Assembly (NCBI RefSeq): GCF_048771995.1 | Contig: NC_133036.1 | Coordinates: 19,503,001 to 19,567,000 of the forward strand | From: Taeniopygia guttata | Lineage: Eukaryota; Chordata; Aves; Passeriformes; Estrildidae | Direction: 5' to 3' | DNA length: 64,000 nt | Part shown: positions 38,088-52,153 of the stretch, one piece after another | Position numbering within the stretch: the first letter of the stretch is position 1 | Layout: every line of letters starts with the position of its first letter | The notes under the pieces: generated by a model | Seen by the model: only the letters and a program-made list of their open reading frames with translations | Told to the model about the DNA's origin: nothing | Databases searched by the model: none | Made by a program: the position numbers and the translations under genes

Positions 38088-41000
38088 GGAGAATCCCCCT
38101 TCCCAGAACCCAGCCAAAATGGAGTTTTCAGCAGATGTCAGTGCAGTGGGTTAGCAGATTTCTAAACTCACAGGTGAAAGACTGGAATCACAGTAAATTA
38201 CATATTTTAATTTCCATAATTAGAACTACAAATTCTAAAGAATGCCCATAATTAAAACTGTTAAAGAATTGATACTAAAAAATGAATGCACGGGAAACAC
38301 ATTTTTAGGTAGAAGTTCTCCGTCCCCTTGCTGGAAACCAAGAGAAGCCCTGCAGACCAAGTCTTATTCACTCATTGCAAAGGGTGCAAAACCTGAAATA
38401 TTTTGTCTTCTCAACACCAAGCATCTCTGCTCCCCTTACCTCCAGATTTCAGCAGCAGATTTCCTGCCTCTTTTCTGGAAGGGCTGGGATATTTTTAGTG
38501 TAAGCAGGCAGTGCTCAGCATCGTTTCCAACCTGCTCCCTTACTCACCTGCTCCAAGCTGTGGGGCAGCAGCAAACTCCCAACTGCTGTTTGTTTCCTAG
38601 AGAAAAAAGCTGGAAAGATGCTTTTTTTCCTTTGATTGGCACAGAGTTTAGACAGTCTACCACAGCTGACATGGTTCCTTCTTGTACTTAGTTCAGCTCT
38701 TTCATTTCTACTACATACCTGGAAAAAAAAAATTGTAAGGTGCTAGACGAGGAGTCATTTTTGCCTAAGTGGAACTGTAAAAAAGAATGCACTCTTGCTC
38801 TGAGGGGAATTGATTGAAATTATTTGAAATTGAAAATTGAAATTGATTGATTGAAATGTAGGCTGTCGGCCTATTAACTGCAGAACAGACACAAAAAGTT
38901 AGCCAAAATAGATAAATTATGATACTGCATTTAATTTAGACTGTAGTGAAATTACCTCCCTACTTTGCTTTCATATGCAATCACACCACAAAACCAGAAT
39001 TATTCTAGTTCAGTTGGATCAGTTATTTGAGCATTCTAGATAAATATTGAAAGCGAAGTAAGTTGAACAGCTACTACTTCTACTCTTTTTCTACCCTGTG
39101 TTTTGGCCACAGCTTGACCCTGTTCTTTCATTGGCCAGGGGGACACAGCTGAATGCTGGTTCTGTAACTTATTTTTCACCACCTGAACAAAGTGCTTGTG
39201 TGTTTTCCTACCTCCAGTTCCAACACTGCTCTGTGTGGTGGATCAGACTTATGAATCCCCCATTTCCATTAGTACAAGTAATTGGAATGGTGGTTCTTTA
39301 GCAGGCAAGTTCTGGCTGTGGTTATTCATAAATATGCCTTTTAAAAACCCAACAATATGGTGCTGCAATATCAGACACTGCTTTACTGCTTTAGAGATGG
39401 CAAATCTTGCTGTATATAAACTCTGGAACCAGAATGCCATGTGGACATATCCCATACTGATATTATTTACCTTCAAATTAAATTTTGGTGTGACAAGTGC
39501 TGTTTCAAACTCTAGATACAATTTAAAGAAGTCTTTGGGAAGTTTGGTTAATACTTTCAGCACAGTAGTGGAATACTACCAGTCTTATACTCAGGAGGAG
39601 ATAATTTTAAGATATCCTTAGATATTAAGAAAAAACCCAGCTTCAGTCTTTAAGAGAATATTGCTGTTTTTCAAAAACATGGAAACTTGTATTCTGCAAT
39701 TAGTTTTTTTTAAATACTCTATGGTAGCCACAGTTTCTGTTCAAGTCTCCCTTGTTTTTAGAGGGCTGTGCACCCTTCTGTAGGGTGGCTTACAGACTTT
39801 AGTAGGATTTCAGACATTTATGGCAGCACAGCTTTTGGTTCTTCTCTTCTAAAGGTGAAGCCAGTGCAAATAGGGACAGCAGGAAATTCCCACTGAAATG
39901 CAAGCACCCATTCTGCTCAGTCAGCCTGGGCTTTACACATCTCAGGCACTTCAGCTGAAACTTTGAAGACATATGCAAGAAAAACTGTATGACGAATGGA
40001 TCTTTCAGTTGTTGTTCCAGTGGACAGAACTTTAACTGGCACTTTCCCATGCAGAGGCCCCACTCACTTCCAGAACACAAATACTCAGACACAGCTGCAG
40101 TACAGAAAATCCAAGAGACGGATGCACAGGCATTGGGAACAGTGTCAGAACTGTGTCAGTCCTGCTCAGAGAGACATGCCAGAAACCAGCCAGGGACAAT
40201 ATTCCTCAGTTCTCCACTAAAACAGAGGTAATCTTGGATGCCACACAGCAGCAAGTAAGCTGAATGCATAAATTTGTATCCTTGGCTGAGATTTCCTCCC
40301 TGGACCCCTCCAACCCCAAAGCACAGAGTGTGAGTGCCCAGGCAGAGCAGCACTGCAGTAATTGGCACTGCAGATTAACAGAGTTCAGAGGCACCCAGCT
40401 GTGCTTTAGCTGAACATTTCCCTTCTGAGCTATGAACCAGGGATGTTCCTCTTGTTCCATTTCTTTTTCTGCACAACTGTTGGCTTGAATCTGCATTTTG
40501 AGTCACATGCAACAAGGCAAAACCTATCACAGAATTAATGTTTAAACTCCTTTGTACATTAGGCTGAAGGCAGTATTAATACATCCTATTCTGTGCCATT
40601 TCCAATGCCCTGAAGGAGATAAGATTATCTCATTAATCCTGTTGTGCTCCTTCCCAGGAGGTGAAAGACCAGACAGATGAACACAGAAATAAGGGGGTTG
40701 AAAAGTGGTATCGGACACCAGAGTATCAGAGCAAAGCTGTGGATGCTGCCAAAGCTTCTGAAAAAGCAGATTTGAATTAGGGATCCTCACATTCTGTATC
40801 TCCCACCTAGACTCACTTATAAAACCCGTTCTTTTTGACCAGTCTGAAGTGTAGCAGAAAACAGACAGGTTTCATTCACTGCTGCAGTTACCCCCTAACT
40901 TTGCCTCTAAACAATTCACAGCCCTCAGAGCCTCAGAGGAAATTGTGACAAAAGAGAGCATTTTTTTCCCAATTGAAAAATTCAAAGGAAATACAAAGAA

Positions 41001-43659
41001 ATTCAACAAAATACAAAGAAATATGACAACAACAACAAAAAGATATACTTCAAGCTCTTGTACTGTTGTATTTATGAAATATATCTGTTTATCTATATAA
41101 ATACCCTTTAGTCTATTCTTAAGCAGATATTTCCTCCTCACCCTCCTTATACTTTTATTGTGACATCAATTATTAGTTCAGAAGGCAACTAAAGTAAGAC
41201 ATTTTATATCAATTAGTTGTATTAATATTAAATAAGAAATGCATAGAGGATTGTGGTAAAAGTTAGAATTACACAAACTACATTTCCACACCTACTATTA
41301 AAGTAATGGGAATTCTGCAAATCTGGAAAATGGAAATTTCCATCAGGGCTCCAATAAAAGGAAGAGAATACTGTGAAGAGCCTCAGTAGCATTTTGGATG
41401 TTCAGAGGTTCAGCTGCTTTCTGCTCACATAAATACAGCTTTAGTCAGTCACATCTCCTGAGTATAACTCCTGGCTCCCCATTTTGTGCTTTTACAACCA
41501 AAAAATGCCTTCACACTGGGTGAACTCTTTTCTTACAACATTTGAATTAGAATAATGTGATAGAAGTAACAAGTCCTGGAGAGTAAAAAGCAACACTGAA
41601 ACAGAAATAGAGTTGTCATCAAAACTATAAAGAATACATTATAAAAATCGACATGAGGGTTAAATGCCAGAGATGGAAACTTTAAGGAGAACCTATCAAA
41701 GGGGACAGAGATAAAGCTTCCACACCAACCATCAGCTGCAGACCATCAATCCTTGCCTGACACAAGTGGATTTCACTCAGCTACTTGGAGTTTTCAGTGT
41801 CATAGAGAGAGCTGTTGTACATCAATTACACTCAGGTTACACAGAAATTTTGTATTTGAAAAGGGAGATCAGAATCACACAAAGAATCAGTTGGCTTCAA
41901 GATTTCTCCATTTTCTACAAGTTTTTAGTTAGCATTTTTTGAGCTGGACTTCCTGGCTTTTGGACACAAACAGATTTTGAAGACCTGCTGCCTGAAAGCT
42001 TCTCATGGGTTTCCTTTTTTCCCACAGAATTCCAGGTTTTGTGTTCTCACCCACTCCCTACACTTGTTGCAACGTGGAAGGATCAGTGATTCCTAGCAAT
42101 CACCTCCTAACACCAGGGAAAGCTTTCTGTCCTTGTTACCAGGACAAATCTGTTCTCAGATAATTATTTCACAGTATCACTGGCATAAACTCCCTCGGCT
42201 CAGAACACCCAAAGCTGTGAAGATCCTGGCTCAGCAGTCTCAGCCTCTGCAACAGACACCCACAGTGAGAGACAACTTAGAGTTACTGCTTGCCAAAGAC
42301 TTGCTGAAAGCCCAAAAAAGTATTTGGGGCCAAATTATTGGAGGAATAAAAATGATAATGATAATAATGTGTAACATTTTTATATTATAATTATGATAGT
42401 GGGGAATGAATGATGAATGATGAATGAAAGTATCCCCAAATGAGTCAGTTTCTTTAATTTTGAGACACTAAAAAACAGGAACACCCTGGTGCCATTGGTC
42501 AGCTCAGTTCTCCCAGCAGTATGGTAACTCCTTGGAATTTCCAGGCAAATTAGGAAAATGTGCTCTAACACCAAAAAAACCCACACCCAGAACATCACTC
42601 AGCTACTAACAGAAGTCAATTTGTGGCCAGTGGCCGTTCCCAATGGGGTTTGAAAAGCTCTCCCTAAGGAATGGTCCCTGTCTGTGCTGTGTAGGAAGCA
42701 GCACGTCCCAACCCAGCCATGGCTCCAGTTTCTTCCAAGGGAAGATGAATCAAACACGGCCTTGAGGGCTACTGGCACTGTCACATCATGATTCCACTCG
42801 AGTCAGCCTGCTTAACTCTTAGACAGAGAAACTTTTAAAATTTATACCTGGTTTTATATAAGCTGGTCCTGAATAAGCCATTTAACTTTAAAAAGTGCTG
42901 ATGGAAATTCTGAATTGCCTTTTCATATGAAATTAAGATTTTTTTCATCCCTACCCTAAAGGGAGGGGAGGGGGGGAATTTATTGCCTCTAATGTTTTGT
43001 TGATTACCTCCAAACATTCCAGTTTTTATCCTATGAAAATCAGCATGTAAGACTGTGAAATGTGTGACTGAACAAACCAGTTTATTTAAACCAACAGAAA
43101 ATTATTGTACATCTCATTTTTACATTAAAATTATATTAATAGAGCTCTATAGGCCATTGAAAAAGCTGTGAATGCTTTAAAACTTTTTTTTTTAAAGAAA
43201 AACCTTTTCATAAAATAAAAATTACCACTTTATATCACTTCAGTGATTGCCCTAATGCTGTGACTTGGTAGGTTATAGGCTTTACAGACAACTCGTAAAC
43301 CTTTCAAACAGACATCAGTCATAGAAGTAATTGCATGGTCTTTATAAAACAATCTGAACAATTATGCTGCAATATAAAAACCTATTTCCCCTATAACCAG
43401 TGATGAATCAGCTGTCCATTAATGAATAAAGATTGTGAATCATCATCTTTAAAAGATTTAAGATGGGGAAATGTAACAGCTTCTTAAAATTGGCTCCTGA
43501 GCTTGTCTGCTCTAGCGACTGCATGGCTGAGGTGGTTGAGAGCCACTGGAGTTTTATCCAGTGTCCCAAAATTAACCTGATGGGCAGCATGGAACTGCCC
43601 CTCCCAAGGCCACACCCTCTGTGTGGGAATGTCCCCTGCTCTCACCTGGGCTGGGTAAC
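38088..43659. other. Gene-free stretch
   Basis: Unique AT-rich sequence with a short GATT/GAAATT repeat near 38810-38860. No exon or transposon is recognised. Confidence 0.65.
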
Positions 43660-43840
43660 ATCACAAAATCACAGAACCCCAGAGTCCCAGAGGCACAGAA
43701 TCCACCAGGCTGGAAAAGACCTTTGAGATCATCAAGTCCTGCCTTGGACCCAACCCCACCCTGTCACCAGACCATGGCACCAAGTGCCAATCCAGGCTTC
43801 CTTAAACACCTCCAGGGACATTCCAACAAAGCACAAGGGC
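43660..43840 (-). mobile_element. CR1 LINE 3' fragment
   Basis: The plus strand shows repeated ATCACAAAATCACAGA near the left edge (reverse complement of the CR1 terminal octamer repeats). This is followed by GGCTGGAAAAGACCTTTGAG, a block like ATCATCAAGTCC, and later CAGGCTTCCTTAAACACCTC. This is a different CR1 subfamily from the copies at 7.2 and 46.4 kb. Confidence 0.9.
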
Positions 43841-44831
43841 CTCCTTCAGCACAGCCTTCATAATCAGCTTCTAATTTCCTGTGAAACAATTCCCTCACCT
43901 CTCAGTATCAATTAGACACGGTGTGATCAGAGGGGAGCAGCCCACGCTGGCTGCTGACTAACGAGGCAGGGCAGCACCAATTCCTGGAGAAATTCCATGA
44001 GCTAATGATGATTGGCAACTTTGATCAGAGACAGCCATGGAATAGTGTTTTATGGATGGGTACTACTGCATTCAAACCACTAACATGAGAAGGCAAGATA
44101 CACCATGGAGACTTTCATATAAAATAAGCCAAATTTACTTCTGCTTTTCAATGTTTTGTACTTTCTGAGTATTTTACATTCTTTCCTCACTCCTTTTGCT
44201 TAGACTTGTCTTTATCAATGTTGTATGTGTATGCCTAAAAGATTTAGGCTCTGTATTATTTTAAACCTCTTCTTTTTATAAGAATTGTATATGATGTAAA
44301 TCAACAGATTCATTGCCAGAGGGAAAAAAAAGTTTGCAAATCCACAGAGACCAAAGGAAAAAGACCAGCATGCAAGACGAACTTCAGTAATTTTGAAATG
44401 AGCATGACAAATTTATTTTTTCAGGTCAGTGCATTATTTTCTATTACTTTCTTTTCCTTAATCAGTCCTGGCTTACACTACCCATGGTGTAATTAAGACC
44501 ACTAATTTAATCTAAAATAGATTTTAAAAGTCAGTTTGTGCTTTCAGCTCAGATCTTACACACACAGCAAGTCAGCTGAATGTGAGGTGGTAGTTTTGAA
44601 CTGTGTGCAGAGGATTTTTGCTACAGTCTCCACATCTTCTGAGCTTCATAAATACTAAAAATCTGCTTGGACAGACTGCCCATTCACACTCGCTTGGTTT
44701 TGAGGGAATGGTATTTGTTTCCGTGGAGGCTGAGGGTTTGGGGGTATTTTTAGTTTTTGAAGAATAAGAATAAGGCACAATTCAAAGGATGCAGTGATTT
44801 TGAGCTTCAGGTTTCCTTTTTCTGACTTCAG

Positions 44832-45490
44832 TGTTGTATTGTGTTTTCGTATCTTTGTTGTTTCTGTAATGCTTTGCCCCTGTAGCCCCATATTCCCCAA
44901 TGGTTTTACCCTTAACTACGCCTCTCCTTACAAGTCAATCCCCTCCTCCTTCCCTGGAGTCAATCAGCAGAAAATTGCTGAATCGTTCCCCTGTCCCCTC
45001 CCTGGTGCCTCGTCCATCACTCGACTCCCATCCCACCTATCTAGAACCTTCCACCAAGGGCATGGCGTGATTGGGCAAGGGCCAGGGATCCTCCTCCCTG
45101 CCTTCCCCATTGGGGATTGCATCCGTCTGTCTCCCCGGTTTCCACTCCCCAAAATCCCTCATTGGTTGTGGTTGAGCCCCTCCCTTGTCCCTCCCTAGTT
45201 TATAAACTGCTGCACCGTGCTCCTTACAGCTCTTGGCTGGTCGCTCCCGTAAGGTTCAGAGCTCCGTGAGGCTTTCAGTAAATCTTGGGCTTTGCCCCAG
45301 AAGAGTCAGCCTGTTTCGTTCCAATCATCACCAGCAGCTCCTCCAGGCTGAGAGTGTGAGCACTTGGCCTGAGCTGCTCTCCAAATTCCGCAGGAACACC
45401 GGGGAGTGTCCCCGCTGCCAGCCGTGCATCGCTGGCCAGGCCGGCCAGAGGGGGCTTTGGGTGGGCACCACCACACTTCACAATACTCTA
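44832..45490 (+). mobile_element. Solo LTR, family C, plus orientation
   Basis: This ~659-bp block is GC-richer than its flanks. It shows U3-like features (a TTTATAAA TATA box near 45198, CCAAT-like ATTGG boxes upstream) and an AGTAAA polyadenylation-like hexamer near 45276. Its ends carry an inverted repeat (GTATTGTG near the left end, CACAATAC near the right). TTCAG occurs just outside both ends (44827-44831 and 45492-45496), consistent with a 5-bp duplication, or a 6-bp one with one mismatch. The right terminus does not end in CA, so it may be mutated or off by a few bases. No retroviral genes adjoin. Confidence 0.65.
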
Positions 45491-46302
45491 GTTCAGATAG
45501 TCTAATTTCACCACAAAATTAATCTACATAGGTACATCAGAAATTTCCGGTTTTAGGGAAGTGAAAGAATGATTTCTAAAATAAGAGTCAAAAACACAGG
45601 AGAAAAGACAGACATCATCTGGAAGTTATGCAAGTTATGTGCATTAACAGTAGAAATGACAAGTTCACGAAACACCACCAAAAAAATGTAATTTTAGGTA
45701 CTGCCTGTGTCCTTCCCATTAGGGTGGTATAAACGAGTCTAAAAAAGCATTTGCAGTTTTGTCTAAATCCAGCAGCCACCCTGATCACCCAAGAGCCAGG
45801 TGAGAAACAGTTGGGGAAATCAACCACTTGTCTTGCCATTATCACTGCTTCTTTTCTTAATGCACTACTGTGAACACAGAGAAGTCTTCTTTATCTTTCA
45901 GACACAAATATTAGATGGTTTATTAAAAAAAAAGATATTTTTAGCCAAAACAATTTCTCGAAGTTGAAAGTATCACTTTAAATAGCCCTGTCAAAAGATC
46001 AAATTCTTGGCATAACTAGATGAACTTTGCAATGCTGGGTGTGAACAAAACACCTCATGTCAAAGACATTTCACTGTTCCATAGTGAGGAGGAGGAAGCA
46101 GGACTTTCCCAAGACCTGCTCACACCCCATGACTGAGTTTGAGTGCAGAGCTGGGCACTGCCAGGGCTCACAGGTTTTATCTGTTTCTAGCATGGTCTGA
46201 TCTCAGCAAACTTTCTCACTCCACTGAGTGCCTTTTCTGCCCTTTATTCCTTTCTCAGGCATTTACAATATATGTATTTTCTTGTATGTTTTGTATGAAG
46301 AG

Positions 46303-46690
46303 AGGTGAGAGAATTGGGATTGTTCACCTGGAGAGGAGAAGTTTTGGGATGAACACATTGTGGCCTTGCAGGGCCTGAAGGAGCTGCAGGAAAGATGAAG
46401 AGAGACAATTGCCAAGGGCTGGAGGGACAGGACACAGGGAATGGCTCCCACTGCCAGAGGGCAGGGCTGGATGGGATATTGGGAATTGGGAATTGTTCCC
46501 TGGCAGGGTGGGCAGGCCCTGGCACAGGTGCCCAGAGCAGCTGTGGCTGCCCCTGGATCCCTGGCAGTGCCCAAGGCCAGGTTGGGATGGGGCTTGGAGC
46601 AACCTGGGACAGGGGAAGGTGTCCCTGCCATGGCAGGGGTGGCACTGGGTGGGTCCCTCCCAACCCAAACCCTTCTGTGATTTTGTGATA
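46303..46690 (+). mobile_element. CR1 LINE 3' fragment, plus strand
   Basis: The signature blocks run forward here: GGAGGGACAGGACACAGGGA, GGGCAGGCCCTGGCACAGGT, GTGCCCAAGGCCAGGTTGG and TCCCAACCCAAACCCTTCTG. The fragment ends in TGTGATTTTGTGATAG, a CR1-type terminal short repeat. It is the same general subfamily as 7148-7650 but in the opposite orientation. Confidence 0.93.
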
Positions 46691-49600
46691 GTGTAATTCT
46701 TAAATATCAAATGTCATACCGTAGAAAAATATCCTCCAGCTCCCTCTCGTTGCCTGATGGGTCTCAGGATGTTCACCCTGCACAATGGGCTTTGTTCCTC
46801 AGTGAGGAAAGAAGAAATCAAGACATTACTTAGGATATTATTTCATGATAATAAAACTGACTGGTTGGGCATCCAGCCATGTTTGAAATGTGCCAATAAG
46901 GGAGGAATTAGAGCAAAGTCTTCATGCTTGCCCAGCTCCAGAGCTCTAGGTCTGGGAGGCACTCTGTGCTAAGAGTTATCATTTCCCACAGGAATTAGTT
47001 GTGGCCTGATGCAGTGAGTCTTTGCTCTTCCTTGAGGGGAGATAGTTTAGAGGATTTATGCATTTTCCAATAGCAATCCTGCTTGAGACAGTGAAGTAGA
47101 GTCACTAATCCATACATTTATCTCACCACTTCAGCACAAAGTGTTGATACAGAAGACATATCTGCCTCTTACATATGAGGAAGACTGGCAGTGGTTAATA
47201 AGACTTTAATTTCATGCAAGCCTCACGTGGAGATAGCTCAGAATAGCAGAAGATACCAGAAATAATTTGTTTATCCCACTGTATACACTTCATTTATTTT
47301 CCTTAGCATTAACTGCCCTCATTTTTTCTTCTTTCGCTTCTTCCAGTATATGCTGCCTTGAATATCTTTTTCCAGATGGTTTCTATCACCCTTATGTTGT
47401 TTAGAGGTTCAGAACCAATTAGCTAAGGCTTGACTTTCATTTCATCAGCTCAAAATTTTTGTATATCTGATCACATTGTTCCAGCTGTGATTCTAATGAG
47501 CTAGAATTTCTCAATTTGGGAGCCCCTAAATTCTATTTATAGTCTTTTCCAACAATGAATTCATCTGTGCAGAAAACAAGGTCGGACTGTGCTCAAAAAT
47601 AACTTATAATGAGCCATGTCAGGAAATACCAGATAAAGGTAGTGCTGAAAGAGGGAAATGAATACTTCAAGCTCATTTATTATTTATGAGTTCAGGGCTG
47701 AAATGGAAGTGGCACATAATACTGAACAATGGAAAGATCTCTTGTTTGGAAAGTGCAGATGAATAGAACTTTGTGCTTGAATAGGTTATTAATAGGTTAT
47801 TGATCCAATCTATTTCTGCTACAAAAAAAAAAGAGACCAAAGTTCAAAAACCGGTCAGCAATAAACAAAAATATACTCTATCAGCCCATAACCAAAATAG
47901 AGATCAGCCATATGCACAGCCATAAAAATAGAGTCCCTTAAGCATCAGTCATGGTATTTCACACCTAAAACCACACTGCACATGCAGGTACAGTGTGCAC
48001 ATCCAGGGGTCCCACTCTTACTCCTCCCAAGTTTTCCAAGGAGAGGTCAATTGACTCTGGACAGAATCCCAGGGTAGTGGTAGTGAAAACTTATGTGTCC
48101 TCAAGGGAGAGCAGAACACTGCATTTCCTACTCCAGGCCAAGGAATCAAAAATTCAATGATTTTTTGGAAGTGGACATTTGCTTTTCTTCTACTTTCCCA
48201 GTAGAATTGTCCTGTTGACCATGAGGTATGACTTCTGTGCAATGCCTACATCACTGGCATGTTTGGTTTTAATTCTACACCACCCTGGGAACCAGAGCCA
48301 GTGTTTGCTGTGCTCCTAAGGAACACATCAGAAATACAGTCATGCCTCTCAGCTCATGGCAAAGTCCTTAGAGCAGCTAAAATGTCGTCCAGCTGAGAAA
48401 ACCTCCTTTGGCAAAAATAAAAGCTTAAATGGATGCATATTCATACCTCTCCTTTTTCTTCACAGGGCATAAAAATTATATTTTCATAACAAAAATGTAT
48501 TTATAGTAGGAAGATCCTGGTGCTCATGGCGGCCCAGGATCCCAGCTTGCCTCCAGGTCTTGTTTTCCCTCTGTAGATCACATGATGTGCTTAGCCACTC
48601 TTACACAAAAATAGTATATATTCAGCTGCAGCAATCAGGTGGTCTGGCAAATAGTACAACCTGTTCAAATTGATTCAGTAATTTTGTTATATTTTAGCTA
48701 GATATGTAGGCTCCTGCCACAATTTGCAGTTTTCACAAAGCATAATTGCAAGATACAACTCAAGGAGAGCTGTTTTTGATTACAGCTGTCATTTGCTGGG
48801 TACCACGTGGGTATTTTGCAATAAGGACATAAAATAAGAACAGGTTCACCTGTTGCTACATTTCCTGGGTTACATTCTTCCTCTTGCTCTAATTAACATC
48901 AGAACTTTACAATTCTTGACCTCTTCAAAAATGTGTAAAAAAGCAATAGAAAATTCTTACACTAAGCTGGAAAGGCGATCAATTACATCCATAACTGGAA
49001 AGTTTTTGAACTCTCTCAGCAACAGAAGTTTCGTGGGAGATTGTTTTCATCAGAAGGATGAATAAAAGATGAGTTGGCAGGTGAATCAAATAGAAATATT
49101 TATTACTAGCATGCACTGAGAATGACACTAGAATGCCTCTAAAAGCCTGACTGGGGGAAAAAAAAATAAATGAAAAAGCTATTTAAAAATTAACTCTCAC
49201 TCCAGAAAAGGAAATTAAGATAACCATATAAACACGCACACCATGTGATTAAAAAAACATACAAAAATTGAAGTCAAAACAAAATTGAAGCCAAAATGAA
49301 ATTGAAACCCATTTTCCTTTATGTCACATGGTCACAGAAGGGCAACATTGTCCCATTGTTTCTGTGGGTTTTACAGGGTTTTTTGGGTTTTCACCACAGA
49401 AACTCAGACTATTGGCCAGTGCCATCTGCTCTACTGCAGCCAAAGATTTCAGAGACAGAGGACTCACCACAAAGTCGTAATCAAGAAATTCCTTTTTCAG
49501 CAGCGTCAGGGTTTTACTACTATTGCCATAATTTCAATAATACAGCAATTATCTCTTATTCATAAACTGAACTCTGCAAGTGTGCCCGCTTTGGGAATTC

Positions 49601-51529
49601 ACAGGGGATTTCACAGCAGAGAAAACCCCTGGCAAAGAGCAGGTTCCTGAATGCGTGGCACATCAGAATTAGGGCTGGGTGCACTGATTTTATTTTTCTT
49701 ACATATGCTTCCAAACAGTCAGAAATAACTATTCCATGTTTTTTGGTTTGTTTGTTTGTTTGTTTGTTTGTTTGTTTTTAATAGGATGATGCATCATGAG
49801 CCCCAACCCTGGAAGATTTTAATCATGATCTATTATTTCCTCTGAAAATCTGGCCAAATGACCAGATTTCACTTCTAATAGAGTGAGAGCACAGAAAAAT
49901 CTGGTTAGCAAAGACTCCAAATGGGTTTGAGATCAGACCCACGACTTTGCCCTGTTCCACCACTGTCCAACATCTTAATCCTTCAGTTGGGTTCCACTTA
50001 TTGTCTGGTTATTTTATTTTTATAGTAAGTGGTTAGAAACAGACTCAAACAAATCCCAGGCTGAAGTTTGGGATTGCATGAAAAGTGAAGTTGGTTTAAG
50101 ATGATGATGCATTACTTTTATCAAATAACAATGAGGACAAAGTTATTCCTCCGTCCCCCAGCACTTCAGTTGGGGGTTACTGCTGTGTTAATTCTGCATT
50201 GCTGTGACAGCAGTAAACAGTGGGAGAAGCTTTTCTATGGAATTCTGGATTTTTCACATGTGCACCTGGCTGAAACCACATCTGGTTGCAGCTTGGAATT
50301 CCCTCAGCCTCCTCTTTGGAAGAAAGTCATGTCTCCCTTCTCATATTGCTCTAAAATTATAATGTTGTCCCTTTTTCTTGATGTAGTTGCTTGGAACAAT
50401 AATCAGAAAATGTGATACCATAGAGTAACAGAAATAGGAGAGAGAGGGGCATGTGGTAAATGGGACCGCAAGAATACACAGAAAATACAAGTTTTGGTAA
50501 GTTGCACCCAGTGCAGGCAACTATGTCCAGAAAAAAAGAACTGGAGATAAAAGAAAAGGGTAAAGGGAGGGGAAACCCTCATTTTACTCAAGAATGCCAG
50601 CTGACAATGAGGCTGGCACAAGACATTTCTGTGAACACCCACATCCCCATTTCTGTGAGCAGTGCGTCCCCGTTCGTCCAGGAGCATTCCAATGCAATTC
50701 TCAAATTAGAAATTTGTCCAAATGAAATTGTTTTAACCTAAGCCACAGCGTGGCCCTGGGGCAGCCGCGGCACTGCAGCTGGAGCTGCACAGCAGCAGGA
50801 GGAGACACCAGGGTTTTGGCTGAGCCAACACCTCCCCAGCTCCTGGAAGCATCTTTTCCTCTTGTGCAACTGCAGCCTGTCCAGGAGGCTCGGGCAGGTG
50901 TGTCCTGGCTTCACTTACATCTTGTACCTCACAGTGCCAGGACATGAGTCCGTTCCACAAAGCTTAACCCCTGAGGGTACTTGGGCCATTCAAACATAGT
51001 CTTGAAAAAGAATTAATCAAACTCTTGCTCAGATTACCCCATTCATAAGTTTGAAGTACTAACAAATCACACAATTTTTAAGATGTGTGTAGGTGGTTGG
51101 TGTTTTTTTTTCTTTATTTTCAAGAGCATCTGAAATTTATGTTATGAAAAAAAAAGAGTGAGGAGAGACTGGTCACAGCACAGCAATCCCTTCGCAAAAC
51201 TCAGGTGACATCGTCTGGCCAAGCCCGGCTCTGCAGGTACTAAAGCAAGGATTATGCAGAAATGCGCTGAAATGGGAATTTTGCTTGTTAAGAAAATCAG
51301 CACAGAACTGTGGAGTGTGAGGTAGTGCTGTGAGAGCCTCCTCAAAGCAGCCAAGTCCATTTCAGAGGGGACAAACCAAAGCAACTGAACACAAAGAGAA
51401 AGGAGCTCAGGACCCTTTGCACTGGCAGCAGGAGGGGAGGCTGCCCCCAAAGCACTGCAGTCACCTGCAGGCAGGAAGAACTTCCACAGGGAGAACCTCT
51501 GTGCTGCTTTGGGAGAAGTGCAAAGCCAG
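46691..51529. other. Gene-free stretch
   Basis: Unique sequence with a (GTTT)n run at 49745. A GC-rich patch at 50740-50950 has open frames on both strands but no recognisable product. Confidence 0.65.
49745..49778. repeat. (GTTT)n microsatellite
   Basis: About eight GTTT units. Confidence 0.95.
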
Positions 51530-51535
51530 AGTCTG

Positions 51536-52153
51536 TGTGGGAATCCAGGGCTTCCCTCTGGCTGCCCTGGCAGGTCTGGGACCCTGGCAGGGGTCAGGAA
51601 CCCCCCTGGACAGAGCCCCCAGAGACACTGGCTGTGATCTCTGGCCATGGAAAAGAGTTTTCAATCTTACAGGATGAATTACAAGCTTTGAGTGTTTGAT
51701 ATCAGTAATAATTAAGTGTGACACGGGTGCAAAGGTAAAATTTTAGGTTTCTAGATTAGGGGTTCAGAGGGGACAAGATGGAGGAATTGGGTGTGTCGTG
51801 TCCTTTTCCTCCTTCTTCATGCCCTCCATGTTTCACTGTGGTGTTGGCATTTTTCTGTTGGTTTAGGCTGGGGACACACTGTCCAACGTAGGTGACAGAT
51901 ATTGGCACGTTATTGTAAATCCAGCACAGGTAGTTTGTGGTATTTAATGTTTGTACCATCCCACTGAGGGCAGAGCCCCACACGCTGCCCTGCAGGACAG
52001 AGCTGCGGCAGGGCAGCAGAACATGTTAGAGATAAACAGAATAAACAACCCTGAAACCAGCACAGACGAACTATGGCTTCTTCTTTGGCAGTGGGGCAGA
52101 AAGACAGAGACTTTCTACAATCTTGGAATCACCAATACCCACGGATTCCGACA
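51536..52153 (-). mobile_element. Solo LTR, family A, with intact 6-bp target-site duplication
   Basis: This is the second copy of the element at 29107-29725, 618 bp long, in the same orientation. It is flanked on both sides by the identical hexamer AGTCTG (51530-51535 and 52154-52159), and the minus strand begins TGTC and ends CCCACA. The perfect duplication fixes the termini and shows an independent insertion, not a segmental duplication. The 6-bp length points to a class II (ERVK-like) integrase. No internal proviral genes remain. Confidence 0.9.

Noticed and set aside
37484..38088. Alternative LTR boundary using CAGAGG at 37484
   Set aside because: It would give an element not ending in TG/CA. 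The CAGAG at 37656 gives proper termini and near-inverted ends.
44794..45198. 134-codon plus-strand ORF
   Set aside because: It lies inside the U3-like part of the family C LTR and has no recognised protein similarity.
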